Part shown: piece by piece, positions 1-7,521 of the stretch | How positions within the stretch are numbered: the stretch's first letter is position 1 | Layout of the letters: every line of letters begins with the position of its first letter | Source: Marinilabiliales bacterium | GTDB taxonomy: Bacteria > Bacteroidota > Bacteroidia > Bacteroidales > PUMT01 | Length of the DNA: 32,887 bases | NCBI GenBank assembly: GCA_007695015.1 | Contig: REEN01000068.1 | Span: 1-32,887, forward strand | Reading direction: 5' to 3' | Notes under the pieces: model-generated | The model's database searches: none | What the model was told of the DNA's origin: nothing | The model's input: only the letters and a program-made list of their open reading frames with translations | Program-made: the position numbers and the translations under genes

Positions 1-368
1 AGACGGTATGAACCCTTCAGGCTGTCGAGCACCTGCGCATTCTCAGAATGGATATCCAGCAGCATAGAGGTCCACGCCCTGTCAATATCCTGGTCGGCGA
101 TATCATTGCCGGCCAGGTCACGAAGTCCGTCCCTGAACCGTTCACTGCCGATCAGCCCCTTTTCATAAAGGTGGAACAGGCTCTCATTGCCTGGAGTTGG
201 CTGAGCCGAGAGCAGGATTGACAATTGTTCCCTGACATCTTTGAACCCCAGTCTTATAAACTCATTGATTGACTTTTCGAAATCCAGGTTGAGCAACACC
301 CCTCCAAGGTCAAAAATAATTGCTTCGGTTCTTTTACCCGTGCCGGGCAGTAATTTGACATTTCTCAT
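1..368 (-). CDS. HAD-superfamily hydrolase, N-terminal part (partial)
   Basis: The reading frame starts at an ATG at 368 and runs off the left edge of the window, so only about 122 residues are visible. Residues 15-29 read EAIIFDLGGVLLNLD, which is HAD motif I; D20 is the expected nucleophile that forms the phospho-aspartyl intermediate. The DLGGV form is typical of the YihX-like phosphatase / haloacid dehalogenase-like subgroup. The following helical part (residues about 30-120) fits the C1-type cap domain. Motifs II-IV lie outside the window. It is likely a cytoplasmic phosphatase acting on a small phosphorylated metabolite; the substrate cannot be told. It is transcribed away from the tRNA gene at 454. 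The family is clear, the function is not. Confidence 0.85.
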   Translation of the reverse strand, partial: MRNVKLLPGTGKRTEAIIFDLGGVLLNLDFEKSINEFIRLGFKDVREQLSILLSAQPTPGNESLFHLYEKGLIGSERFRDGLRDLAGNDIADQDIDRAWTSMLLDIHSENAQVLDSLKGSYR

Positions 369-386
369 AAAAAAGTGAATAACGCT

Positions 387-418
387 ATTGAAAAATAGAA
401 TACAAATATGTAATATTG
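387..418 (+). promoter_or_regulatory. Bacteroidetes-type promoter for tRNA(CAU)
   Basis: ATTG at 387-390, a 20-nt spacer, then TAATATTG at 411-418. This matches the Bacteroidetes primary-sigma pattern (TTTG / TAnnTTTG) with one mismatch in each element. The predicted transcription start is roughly 25-30 nt before the tRNA 5' end. Confidence 0.55.
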
Positions 419-453
419 CAGTCCCAAATAAAAATACTAGCAATATTTTTTTC

Positions 454-527
454 GGGCCCATAGCTCAGCTGGTTAGAGCACCTGACTCATAATCAGGGGG
501 TCCCTGGTTCGAGCCCAGGTGGGCCCA
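454..527 (+). tRNA. tRNA with CAU anticodon (elongator Met, or Ile2)
   Basis: Full cloverleaf: acceptor stem GGGCCCA (454-460) pairs with TGGGCCC (520-526), discriminator A527. The D-arm is GCTC...GAGC, the anticodon stem CCTGA/TCAGG encloses loop CTCATAA (anticodon CAU), and the T-loop is TTCGAGC. The CCA end is not encoded. CAU can be elongator Met or lysidine-modified Ile2, and this was not resolved. It is not the initiator type, since the acceptor pair 1:72 is a normal G-C. A hairpin terminator follows directly, and its 3' end is duplicated 160 bp downstream. Confidence 0.93.
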
Positions 528-650
528 CAAAGTAAAACAAGCACTTGCAAACATCACTGCAGGTGCTTTTTTTATCTGGAGTCTGCTATCAGGGCTCGAA
601 GCCCTCCCTGCAACCTGGCCCCTCGCTAAATTAACCCCCCCGGGTTAATT
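506..650 (+). repeat. Tandem duplication, copy A (tRNA 3' end + terminator + palindrome)
   Basis: The last 22 nt of the tRNA plus about 120 nt downstream are repeated at 666-808 with an offset of 160 bp. The copies share an exact 25-bp block at 506-530 / 666-690, the terminator hairpin, a CTCGAAG-containing segment and a palindrome TTAACCC...GGGTTAA. They differ just after the tRNA end (about ten bases), at two internal substitutions, and in a C run (7 versus 6). Confidence 0.9.
540..573 (+). terminator. Rho-independent terminator of the tRNA gene
   Basis: Stem AGCACTTGCA (540-549) pairs with TGCAGGTGCT (558-567) with one G-T pair and an 8-nt loop, followed by a run of Ts to 573. Confidence 0.85.
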
Positions 651-665
651 TTTTACGCTCGGTCC

Positions 666-808
666 GGTTCGAGCCCAGGTGGGCCCACAAACATCTAAAG
701 CACTTGCAAACACCACTGCAGGTGCTTTTTTTATCTGGAGTCTGCTATCAGGGCTCGAAGCCCTCCCTGCAGCCTGGCCCCTCGCTAAATTAACCCCCCG
801 GGTTAATT
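666..808 (+). repeat. Tandem duplication, copy B, carrying a tRNA 3'-end remnant
   Basis: Second copy of the 506-650 unit. It begins with GGTTCGAGCCCAGG, the T-arm and acceptor 3' strand of the tRNA at 454, but no 5' half of a tRNA precedes it, so it is a remnant and not a gene. It ends 12 nt before the stop codon of the AbiEii gene. A tRNA 3' end repeated beside an accessory gene pair is the usual scar of site-specific integration, although a simple tandem duplication would look the same. Confidence 0.88.
699..732 (+). terminator. Duplicated terminator hairpin
   Basis: Copy of the tRNA terminator: AGCACTTGCA (699-708) and TGCAGGTGCT (717-726) followed by Ts to 732. Read on the minus strand the hairpin lies just beyond the AbiEii stop, so it may also act there, although the T run faces the plus direction. 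Confidence 0.65.
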
Positions 809-819
809 CTTTAGGCCAG

Positions 820-1617
820 TCAGATTCGAGATAGTTTTTGGCGGATATAATCCTTAAAAAGCAGGACCTTCTTCTTTTCAGGAGGGTCAAATACAAGTTT
901 GGCAAAATCACGAGACTTAGTTATAAAATCTGTTGTTTCACAAGATTCGAGAATTCTTTGGTATAATTCGGTGTGATTTGTAATCCTGTATTTCTCGTTT
1001 AGATATCCAAAATCAGGTTCTGTAATGCCCGAAAGAAAAATAAAATCGTAGAAATCCCTGCCCTTTCCTCTTTCCAGGACTGCGCCTGTTTTCATAGATA
1101 ATAGAATGGCCGGAGGTGGAGCATAAATTTGTGTAAAGACATTGAATTTCTGAATAATGGGTTTCTCCTGGGCATAATTAAAATTGTGAGGTTCACATTC
1201 AATTTTTATGAGAAGTTTTTTCTCCCGGTGGCCAGTCAGCCCCAGTTCATACATCAATCCCGGAAAAGTAATGTTTCGCCTGAAAGCTGTTAATTTTTGA
1301 TCCTTTTCCTTGTCTTCGGCCTCAACCTTAATTCCTTCCTGTGTAAGTCTTTTAATTACTTTGTCAGTTAGAATCAAAAATTCTTTTCTGGACAGGCTGA
1401 AACAGTCAAAGTCAAGGTCCTCACTGAACCGCTGAATGTGATGCAGAATCCGGAGATTGGTTCCTCCGATAAGGCTTAGTTTTGAAGCCTCTTCTTCTGA
1501 AAAAATGAAATCCAGCATGCGGTAATGAAAATACTCTTTCAGCATAAATTCAAAGTGTGAAGGATTGCTTCGCAGTCTATCTGAAAAAGAAGAAATTATT
1601 TCATCGAAAACAATCAT
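820..1617 (-). CDS. abiEii: AbiEii-type nucleotidyltransferase toxin
   Basis: 265 residues with the nucleotidyltransferase signature of AbiEii/AbiGii toxins: motif I GGTNLR (51-56) followed by RFSEDLDFD (63-71) with D67 and D69 as probable metal ligands, motif III KIECEP (138-143), and motif IV RGKGRDFYD (183-191). Members of this family transfer nucleotides to cellular targets (tRNA for the better-studied MenT relatives) and cause growth arrest or abortive phage defence when not held by the cognate AbiEi. It is the downstream gene of a two-gene operon; its ATG overlaps the AbiEi stop by 4 nt, so translation is probably coupled. The gene is visibly more A/T-rich than its neighbours, which fits horizontal acquisition. 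The key motifs are intact, so it should be active. Confidence 0.9.
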   Translation of the reverse strand: MIVFDEIISSFSDRLRSNPSHFEFMLKEYFHYRMLDFIFSEEEASKLSLIGGTNLRILHHIQRFSEDLDFDCFSLSRKEFLILTDKVIKRLTQEGIKVEAEDKEKDQKLTAFRRNITFPGLMYELGLTGHREKKLLIKIECEPHNFNYAQEKPIIQKFNVFTQIYAPPPAILLSMKTGAVLERGKGRDFYDFIFLSGITEPDFGYLNEKYRITNHTELYQRILESCETTDFITKSRDFAKLVFDPPEKKKVLLFKDYIRQKLSRI

Positions 1618-2249
1618 AACCCATAGGTTTTAGTCATTAATCGAATTCTTTTCTCAAGAGCCCGGTTATTAAACCTTTCAAGATACTGGTAAAACTTTTT
1701 ATTCAAGATCTTTGCCAGCTCATTTTCATTCAATCTCAGGTGTTCCATGTCTTTCTCAGTATTGTAGAAGCTATTGATATAGAAGAAATCAAGAATAGCT
1801 TTCTGTGGGGAGGCAACCATGATCTTTCTGTTATTTCCAAGCTCACCCATGCGGGCATCCATATTTTCAAGTACGTAACCAAAACCAAATACCTCCGGTT
1901 TAATCCGGTGGTATTCCAATTCCCCCAGAGGAGTTGAGAATCTATTGGTTTTTAATGTAGTAACGGATGTTGTAATTGCTATCATTTCCGGGATCAGGTT
2001 GTACCAGGAAAGGGCAGAATGCAGACTAACACAGGAGGGGGCGTAAATAAGATTCGCGGCAAGCCACTCGATGTTTTCGTTATTATCAGCATCGTTAAAA
2101 GCGTACCATCTGTTTCTCAATTTTACAATGTATCCTTTCTTTTGCCAGTGCACCAGGTTCATCAGGTTCATGAATGGAAACTGCTTTTTCACATCCCTCA
2201 CTGAAAACACCCTGAAAGGATACATTTTGCTCCGGAATTCAAACCACAT
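1614..2249 (-). CDS. abiEi: AbiEi-family antitoxin / transcriptional regulator
   Basis: 211 residues. Residues about 15-50 form the winged helix (FSVRDVKKQF...WYAF) typical of AbiEi_4-like antitoxins, followed by the AbiEi core with SLHSALSWYNLIPE (about 76-89), a strand-rich stretch with TNRFSTPLGELEYHRI, and SPQKAILDFFY (147-157). The family neutralises AbiEii and represses its own promoter through the N-terminal domain. The start is uncertain: ATG at 2249 is only about ten bases from the predicted transcription start, while an in-frame ATG at 2225 (residue 9) has GGAG four bases upstream and may be the real start. The 4-nt overlap with the toxin gene and shared A/T richness support a single acquired unit. 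Confidence 0.88.
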   Translation of the reverse strand: MWFEFRSKMYPFRVFSVRDVKKQFPFMNLMNLVHWQKKGYIVKLRNRWYAFNDADNNENIEWLAANLIYAPSCVSLHSALSWYNLIPEMIAITTSVTTLKTNRFSTPLGELEYHRIKPEVFGFGYVLENMDARMGELGNNRKIMVASPQKAILDFFYINSFYNTEKDMEHLRLNENELAKILNKKFYQYLERFNNRALEKRIRLMTKTYGL

Positions 2250-2266
2250 ACATTTCTATTAATATA

Positions 2267-2297
2267 CAAAAATATATAATTTCAGAAATAAAACAAA
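2267..2297 (-). promoter_or_regulatory. Promoter of the AbiE operon
   Basis: On the minus strand TTTG (2297-2294), exactly 19 nt, then TATTTTTG (2274-2267): a full match to the Bacteroidetes TTTG-N19-21-TAnnTTTG promoter. AbiEi autorepression would be expected to act here, but no clear inverted-repeat operator is visible. Confidence 0.75.
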
Positions 2298-2335
2298 AAC
2301 CTGACAGAAAATTAGATGGACTCACAACGCGCAGG

Positions 2336-2356
2336 CAGCCATAGCGGCTGTTTTTT
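2336..2356 (+). terminator. Small hairpin with T run upstream of the aldo/keto reductase
   Basis: CAGCC (2336-2340), loop ATAGC, GGCTG (2346-2350), then six Ts. No plus-strand gene ends before it, so it is either an attenuator-like leader structure or a leftover. The rest of the 2298-2554 interval shows no gene. Confidence 0.4.
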
Positions 2357-2554
2357 GCTTTAAGCGGAAGGTGGATGAAAATTAATACATGGAGAGTGTC
2401 AAACATTAAAAAAGGCAGAAATTAATGTTTGGTCGGATTTTGGCCTTAAAGACTATGTCAGATATTCTGAGAGGCACTCGTCCTTGAACAATTCGTGTTT
2501 ATTGAATGTTATATTGTTTGTCATACAACACGGAAGCTTAAAAGCCATTCAGCG

Positions 2555-3775
2555 ATGGAACAGAAATCACACAACCCGGGGATTAACAGAAGAAAATTTC
2601 TGCAATTTGGTGCTTTGGCCACAGTGGGCCTGTCAGTTGGCGGGTTTAAGACTCTTGGCTCAAAGGCTGGTGTAAAATCTGCGGCTGGTGAAAAAACTCC
2701 GGCACCACCAGAGAAAGCTGTACCCCTTGAGTGGCGGAACAGACAAAGTTCTATGGCCTACAGGCAGCTTGGCCGGACGGGATTGATGGTATCTGAAGTG
2801 GTAGCTGGTGGCGATCCTGTAAAGAACGACAATTATAAACACCTGGAACTGGCCATGGAGATGGGGCTCAATTACATGGATACGGCCCCTGCTTATGGGA
2901 GAGGGGAAAGTGAAACAGCATTCGGGAAGCTGCTTGACTCCCCGGCCAAAAGAGAGAAGGTTTACATTGCGACCAAGATCAGCGGTTATTCATGGGTAAG
3001 AAACAATATGTACAGGGAGATATTCAACGGACTTCCATCCGCTAAGCAGGAGGCTTATCTGAAGGAGGCAAAAGATACCATCGCAGAGAAAAGGGTGGAG
3101 CAACCGGGGTATTTCCTGTCATACTGGCCAAATCATATCAATGCCTTCGACGGAGCCTATCTTAGCAACGTGATGATGAAGGATTACGGACACAAGGTAG
3201 AAGGGAGCGGAGAATTTCGTAAAGCGATCATTTCATCTCTTGAAGATAGCCTGAAAAGGGTCGGCACTGACTATTTTGATATCCTGCTGTGTCCTCATGG
3301 TGCGAGCAGTGCAGAGGAACTCCAGAATGAGGAAATGCTCGGGACCATTGAATACCTGAAAAAACAGGGCAAAATACGCTTCCTGGGGGTCTCTACCCAC
3401 AATGACCCTGCCGGGGTAATTAGCGCAGCCACCAACACGGGCAAATATGATATGGTGATGGCTTCATACAATATTATCAACGGAGGCTTTCTGGAAGACG
3501 CTATTCGTAATGCAAAGGAAAACGGCGTCGGGATCATTGCCATGAAGGCGGCCATGGCGGTGGCTACTCATCACAGTAGACTTGAAATACCCGAATGGCG
3601 TGTTGCCAAGGTGAACAGGGTCGTACCCGGCGATCTGAAACCTCCGATGAAAGCCTATTTATGGGCCCTGCAAAACCCGAATATTACAGCAGTGATCTCC
3701 AACCTGTGGGATGAAACCTATATCAGGGAAAACCTTTCCCTTGCGGGGAAAAAAGTCGAGCTGCAGATGGGGTGA
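2555..3775 (+). CDS. Tat-exported aldo/keto reductase family oxidoreductase
   Basis: 406 residues from the ATG at 2555, chosen because it places a twin-arginine signal (NRRKFLQFGAL, residues 11-21) near the N-terminus; an upstream in-frame ATG at 2495 would add 20 unlikely residues. The aldo/keto reductase barrel starts at about 68 (YRQLGRTGLMVSEV). The catalytic set is visible as D109 and Y114 in DTAPAYGRGESE, K141 in YIATKISG, and H248 in LLCPHG. A roughly 90-residue insertion lies between K141 and the DSLKRVGTDYFD strand (232-242). Tat export implies it folds with its nicotinamide cofactor in the cytoplasm and works in the periplasm; the substrate is unknown. Related exported members are common in Bacteroidota, often near sugar metabolism. 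It is monocistronic and convergent with the next gene. Confidence 0.85.
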   Translation: MEQKSHNPGINRRKFLQFGALATVGLSVGGFKTLGSKAGVKSAAGEKTPAPPEKAVPLEWRNRQSSMAYRQLGRTGLMVSEVVAGGDPVKNDNYKHLELAMEMGLNYMDTAPAYGRGESETAFGKLLDSPAKREKVYIATKISGYSWVRNNMYREIFNGLPSAKQEAYLKEAKDTIAEKRVEQPGYFLSYWPNHINAFDGAYLSNVMMKDYGHKVEGSGEFRKAIISSLEDSLKRVGTDYFDILLCPHGASSAEELQNEEMLGTIEYLKKQGKIRFLGVSTHNDPAGVISAATNTGKYDMVMASYNIINGGFLEDAIRNAKENGVGIIAMKAAMAVATHHSRLEIPEWRVAKVNRVVPGDLKPPMKAYLWALQNPNITAVISNLWDETYIRENLSLAGKKVELQMG

Positions 3776-3788
3776 TCAAAGAAATGTG

Positions 3789-3811
3789 ATTATCAGAGTA
3801 TTTTTGATAAT
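3789..3811. terminator. A/T-rich hairpin between convergent genes
   Basis: ATTATCA (3789-3795) and TGATAAT (3805-3811) form a 7-bp stem with a 9-nt loop in the 127-bp gap between two converging genes. It has no strong T tract, so the terminator role is a guess. Confidence 0.3.
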
Positions 3812-3902
3812 TCTCACGGAATGTTGCATTATTACCAAGATAATATTTCTAAAAAACGCATTTTTTACAAGATAAAATCCTTGGAACTCTTAAGACAGGC
3901 TT

Positions 3903-5297
3903 TTAATTCCCCTGCACCAGGTGCCAGTCCACCCAGGCATCCATGTGTCTTACCGAGTTGGGCCTGAGCAGTATTTCCCGCCTTGAATCCAGCAGGTAGA
4001 GTGTGGGGGTGGCGAAGATATGCCAGGCTTTTGCAACAGGGCTGTCCCACTTCTGGTAATCGCATATGCTGATAAAGGGGAACCTGCCGGCAAAGTTTTT
4101 AAAGGTCTGCCTGTCTTCATCAAGGGAGACAAAAACAACTTCGACACCATGGGCGTTCCATTTTTCGTACAAACCGGCAATCTGTGAAAGATCTCCGGGG
4201 CATCCGGGGCACCAGCTTGCCCCGAAAACCACCACGGTATATTTGCTGTTCAGGTCTGATAGTTTTCCAGGCATTTCTGAAGGTTCGTACCCCGGTGCGA
4301 GAACATCTTCCCTGAAGGCAAAGTCGGGAGCTGTGTTTCCCGGCTTCATGGCACGGTAGCTTTCCAGCTGTGCGGCAAGATCGTTGTCAATAGTGCAGCT
4401 TACTTCGTTCAGCACTTTCAGGGCCAGGTATTCGGAAGAACCGAACAGGCTGCGCCGCTCCAGCAGTTTGAACAGGTAATCGGTTATTTCGTTGAACTTT
4501 TTTTCATCGGTTGCAATATTATCGATCAGGTGGTCAATCGATATGTTCATCTCAATGAACACCGAATCGAGTGACCGTCCGCTGTTCTCAATAAGCCAGA
4601 AATGGCTCTCTATTACATCCCGCAATAACCCGCTTTTGTACAGCCGGGGGTCTGTATGGTCCATGCTCCTGAATGCAGCTATGGCGCCGGGAATTTCGGC
4701 GGTGCGGTATTGTGCAATGGTGGGAACGGAGCTTACCAGCTTCCGGGCTGGCAAGAACCAGCTTACATAGGATTGTGGGTCCAGGCTTTCCAAAAAAGCT
4801 TTGTCCTCTTCTCTTATGCGTTGCATCTCCTGAATAATGGCATTTTTGGGTGCATGGTGAATGGCAAAGAGGGAATCCAGGGTGTATATTCTTTCCAGGT
4901 ATTGCCAGGCGCTCAGGGCCTGCTCCCTGCGGGGATGCCCGGTTGCATATTGCTCAAAAAGCAGGTTCTCGTTACCTTGAAGTATCTCAATGGTTTCGGG
5001 ATGGCTGAAGGATTCTCCTTTCAGTTCAATATCTTCACCACTAAGGATCACGATAAAGGGCCTGTTCTCTGCAGAGATGAGCTGTCCCATGCCGTAGTTG
5101 GGTTCTGAATAACTGAGCATAAATATTCCCTCTTCAGAAACATCTGAACTGCCGATCAGGTAGGTCTCAAACCCTTTAAAGCCTTCAAGGCGGACTTCCT
5201 GGCCGGAGGGGAGGCTGAACCTGCCGGTGATGGTCTGGGCTTGTACTCCGAAGCCAGTCAAAAAAGCTATGAATATGAGAAATCCTGTTAGATTCAT
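3903..5297 (-). CDS. TlpA/ResA-like thioredoxin-domain protein with DUF4369-like N-terminus
   Basis: 464 residues. The N-terminus MNLTGFLIFIAFLTGFGVQAQ is a cleavable signal peptide. Residues about 22-125 resemble the DUF4369 beta domain found ahead of many Bacteroidota thioredoxins, and about 130-320 is helical. From about 325 (TAPDFAF) comes a TlpA-type thioredoxin fold with the redox motif W362-C363-P-G-C366, followed by VEVVFVSLDED and the cis-proline strand ATPTLYLLD. It should act in the periplasm in disulfide exchange or reduction of partner proteins; the partner is unknown. WCPGC is less usual than WCPPC but both cysteines are present. It stands alone, convergent with the aldo/keto reductase and divergent from the sugar symporter. 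Confidence 0.88.
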   Translation of the reverse strand: MNLTGFLIFIAFLTGFGVQAQTITGRFSLPSGQEVRLEGFKGFETYLIGSSDVSEEGIFMLSYSEPNYGMGQLISAENRPFIVILSGEDIELKGESFSHPETIEILQGNENLLFEQYATGHPRREQALSAWQYLERIYTLDSLFAIHHAPKNAIIQEMQRIREEDKAFLESLDPQSYVSWFLPARKLVSSVPTIAQYRTAEIPGAIAAFRSMDHTDPRLYKSGLLRDVIESHFWLIENSGRSLDSVFIEMNISIDHLIDNIATDEKKFNEITDYLFKLLERRSLFGSSEYLALKVLNEVSCTIDNDLAAQLESYRAMKPGNTAPDFAFREDVLAPGYEPSEMPGKLSDLNSKYTVVVFGASWCPGCPGDLSQIAGLYEKWNAHGVEVVFVSLDEDRQTFKNFAGRFPFISICDYQKWDSPVAKAWHIFATPTLYLLDSRREILLRPNSVRHMDAWVDWHLVQGN

Positions 5298-5690
5298 AAA
5301 GTTATATGGTAACTCATCCGGTCAGGTTCCTGGACGATTGTTATTGTGATTAATGCGTCTGTAAACAAAAGTAGTGAATATTTAATCAATAAACTTTTCA
5401 GGGATTGGAACAGGTTGTGTTTCGCGAAGGGCGCAAAGGCGAAAACCGGAACAGGCCCTTTTTGTAATCTTAATAATACCACGCAAGGTTATTTGTAAAT
5501 TTTCGCGTATTATCATAAATTCGCCACCATGAGCTTTTACCGCCCAAATTCACAATTTCGAAAATGCAAAGGTTGTGAGGGACGATTCAAACTGTCCCGT
5601 ATTATCTACCTGGTGCTCCTTGATTAAAATGAAACAGGCCTGGCTCATTAACAAGAGAAATTTATTCAGCTAATTAAATTAACAAGAGTC
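5298..5690. other. 393-bp intergenic region between divergent genes
   Basis: No coding frame with family resemblance is seen. It holds the start-proximal regions of both the TlpA-like gene and the sugar symporter. On the minus strand TACTTTTG (5373-5366) fits a -7 element for the TlpA-like gene, without a good -33. Around 5418-5449 there is a GCGAAGGGCGCAAAGGCG stretch resembling the short G/C/A-rich repeats scattered between genes in many genomes. No convincing promoter was found for the symporter. Confidence 0.5.
5366..5373 (-). promoter_or_regulatory. Possible -7 element for the TlpA-like gene
   Basis: TACTTTTG on the minus strand, 69 bp upstream of the start codon, matches TAnnTTTG. No TTTG lies 19-21 nt upstream, so support is weak. 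Confidence 0.3.
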
Positions 5691-7310
5691 ATGGCAAACT
5701 TTGAAAAGATCAGGATCACCGAAAAGATTGGCTACGCTTTGGGTGACGGCGCTGCGAACATTGCATGGCGCGGGGTGGCAACATTCCTGTTTGTGTTTTA
5801 TACAGATGTCTACGGCATCAATCCTGCCGCCGTTGGATTGCTGATGCTTATTGCCAGGTTCAGCGACGGTGTGAGCGATGTGGTTATGGGGATCCTGGCC
5901 GACCGTACAGAAACCAGGTGGGGAAAGTTCAGGCCCTGGATATTATGGACCGCGATACCTTTGGGTGTTATCCTGTCGATGTTGTTTACCACTCCGGGAT
6001 TGTCGAATACGGGGAAGATCATATACGCCTACACGACCTATATCCTGTTTACATTGGTTTATACTGCAAACAACATCCCTTACGGCGCACTTTTGGCGGT
6101 GATCACAGGGGATAACCGGGAAAGGACCGTGTTTGGCTCCTACCGTATGGTTGGCGCTTTCGCGGGAGGGATGCTTGTGCAGGGCGCGTTGCTTTTCCTG
6201 GTGGCACATTTTGGTAATGTAAACCCTGATGTTCGTGTTGAAAAACTGGCAGAAGACCGCTTCGTGGTGACCGTGTCAGTGGCAAAAGACGTTGAAAATG
6301 TCAACATCAACACTGATGACGGGATAGCCCTCTTCTCCTGGTTTGATAAGCCTGCAGAAGACCCGGACTATGTTCAGGTCAGTTCAATAAGTTTTTCTAT
6401 GGAGGCCGGTACCGAATATGCCTTCCTTGTTGAGGGAGAGGAAAACCTTGAACCTGCAAACATTTCAATTATCGACCAGAAAAGGGGATACAGCAATTCA
6501 ATATATATCATGTCGGTTTTCCTGTCGCTGTTCATGATCATTACTTTCTACAGTACCCGCGAGCGGGTGAGACCCCCGAAGACACAGGTAACCGACCTGA
6601 AGAGGGATTTCAAAGACCTGATCAGGAACAGGCCCTGGCTGGTGCTTTTGGTGATCGGGCTGTTGTTCTGTGTTTATAATGCCATTAAGCAGGGGATTAC
6701 CGTAATATATTTTGCGCACTATATTAACAATCAGTTGCTGGCGGGCACCTACCTGGTGTTCCTGATGCTGGCCTCGATAGGCGGGGCAATGGCAACAGGT
6801 TTTCTTGGCAAAAGAATGGGCAAGAAGAGGCTGTTCATCAATGCACTGATCTTTTCTGCTGCAGTGAATTCACTTATTATTTTCTGCGGCCCGCGGGATA
6901 TTTATGCAATATTTACCCTTGGCATAATATCTGAGTTCGCTGCTGCCATCTTTCCAACACTTTTCTTTGTCATGCTAGGCGATGCCGCCGATTATTCCGA
7001 GTATGTGAATGGCCGGAGGGCAACCGGACTGGTTTATTCTGCCGGGTCGTTCTCCACCAAGTTCGGCGGGGGAGTTGCCGGAGCAATTATTGGACTGATA
7101 CTGGGGGCATACGGTTACAGCGGGCAGGATGCCGTGGCAATTCAGGGAGCCATTCCGGCAATTAAAATGCTTATGAGCTGGGTCCCTGCCCTCATTGCAG
7201 TCCTCGCAGCAGTGCTGATGACCTTGTATCCACTTGACCAGAAAAAGCTGGATGAGATCACCCTTGAGCTCAAAAACCGGCGGGAAAGAGAGGATACTCC
7301 GGAACAATGA
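5691..7310 (+). CDS. GPH-family sugar:cation symporter (MelB-like) with periplasmic insertion
   Basis: 539 residues with the glycoside-pentoside-hexuronide pattern: EKIGYALGDGAANIAW (11-26), the conserved RFSDGVSDVVMGILADRT (56-73) with acidic residues of the cation/sugar site, and the cytoplasmic RTETRWGKFRPW loop (72-83). About 12 membrane segments are seen. Between TM5 (about 153-174) and TM6 (about 269-288) is an insertion of some 95 residues, rich in beta-type sequence (VENVNINTDDGIALFSWF), which the topology puts in the periplasm. It probably imports an oligosaccharide or disaccharide by H+ or Na+ symport. The GH94 phosphorylase gene lies 211 bp downstream on the same strand, so the imported sugar is probably its substrate. 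The last codons and the stop lie inside a 38-bp tandem repeat. Confidence 0.88.
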   Translation: MANFEKIRITEKIGYALGDGAANIAWRGVATFLFVFYTDVYGINPAAVGLLMLIARFSDGVSDVVMGILADRTETRWGKFRPWILWTAIPLGVILSMLFTTPGLSNTGKIIYAYTTYILFTLVYTANNIPYGALLAVITGDNRERTVFGSYRMVGAFAGGMLVQGALLFLVAHFGNVNPDVRVEKLAEDRFVVTVSVAKDVENVNINTDDGIALFSWFDKPAEDPDYVQVSSISFSMEAGTEYAFLVEGEENLEPANISIIDQKRGYSNSIYIMSVFLSLFMIITFYSTRERVRPPKTQVTDLKRDFKDLIRNRPWLVLLVIGLLFCVYNAIKQGITVIYFAHYINNQLLAGTYLVFLMLASIGGAMATGFLGKRMGKKRLFINALIFSAAVNSLIIFCGPRDIYAIFTLGIISEFAAAIFPTLFFVMLGDAADYSEYVNGRRATGLVYSAGSFSTKFGGGVAGAIIGLILGAYGYSGQDAVAIQGAIPAIKMLMSWVPALIAVLAAVLMTLYPLDQKKLDEITLELKNRREREDTPEQ

Positions 7311-7398
7311 GAATCCTCCGGGGTGGCAAGATTTGACAGGAACAATGAGAATCCTCCGGGGTGGCAAGATTTGACAGGAACAATCAGAATGCCCCGGG
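7301..7398 (+). repeat. 38-bp tandem repeat, 2.5 copies, overlapping the symporter stop codon
   Basis: Unit starting GGAACAATGAGAATCCTCCG at 7301-7338 is repeated identically at 7339-7376, with a diverged partial third copy (GGAACAATCAGAATGCCCCG...) at 7377-7398. The first unit contains the symporter stop (TGA 7308-7310). The perfect identity of two units points to recent duplication or slippage. Confidence 0.92.
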
Positions 7399-7521
7399 AC
7401 ACTGCAAATTCCCGGGTGACCATGATAGTTTAGAGGAAAACCGGACTGTCTGGTGACAATGAAAAGGTTCAGCGGCAATGAGAAATGCGGCAATAAAATA
7501 AAATCAAAACTTTAAAATATT

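Noticed and set aside
645-911. 88-codon frame over the tRNA-remnant repeat
   Set aside because: It runs through the duplicated terminator and tRNA 3' end and into the AbiEii C-terminus in a different frame; no coding features.
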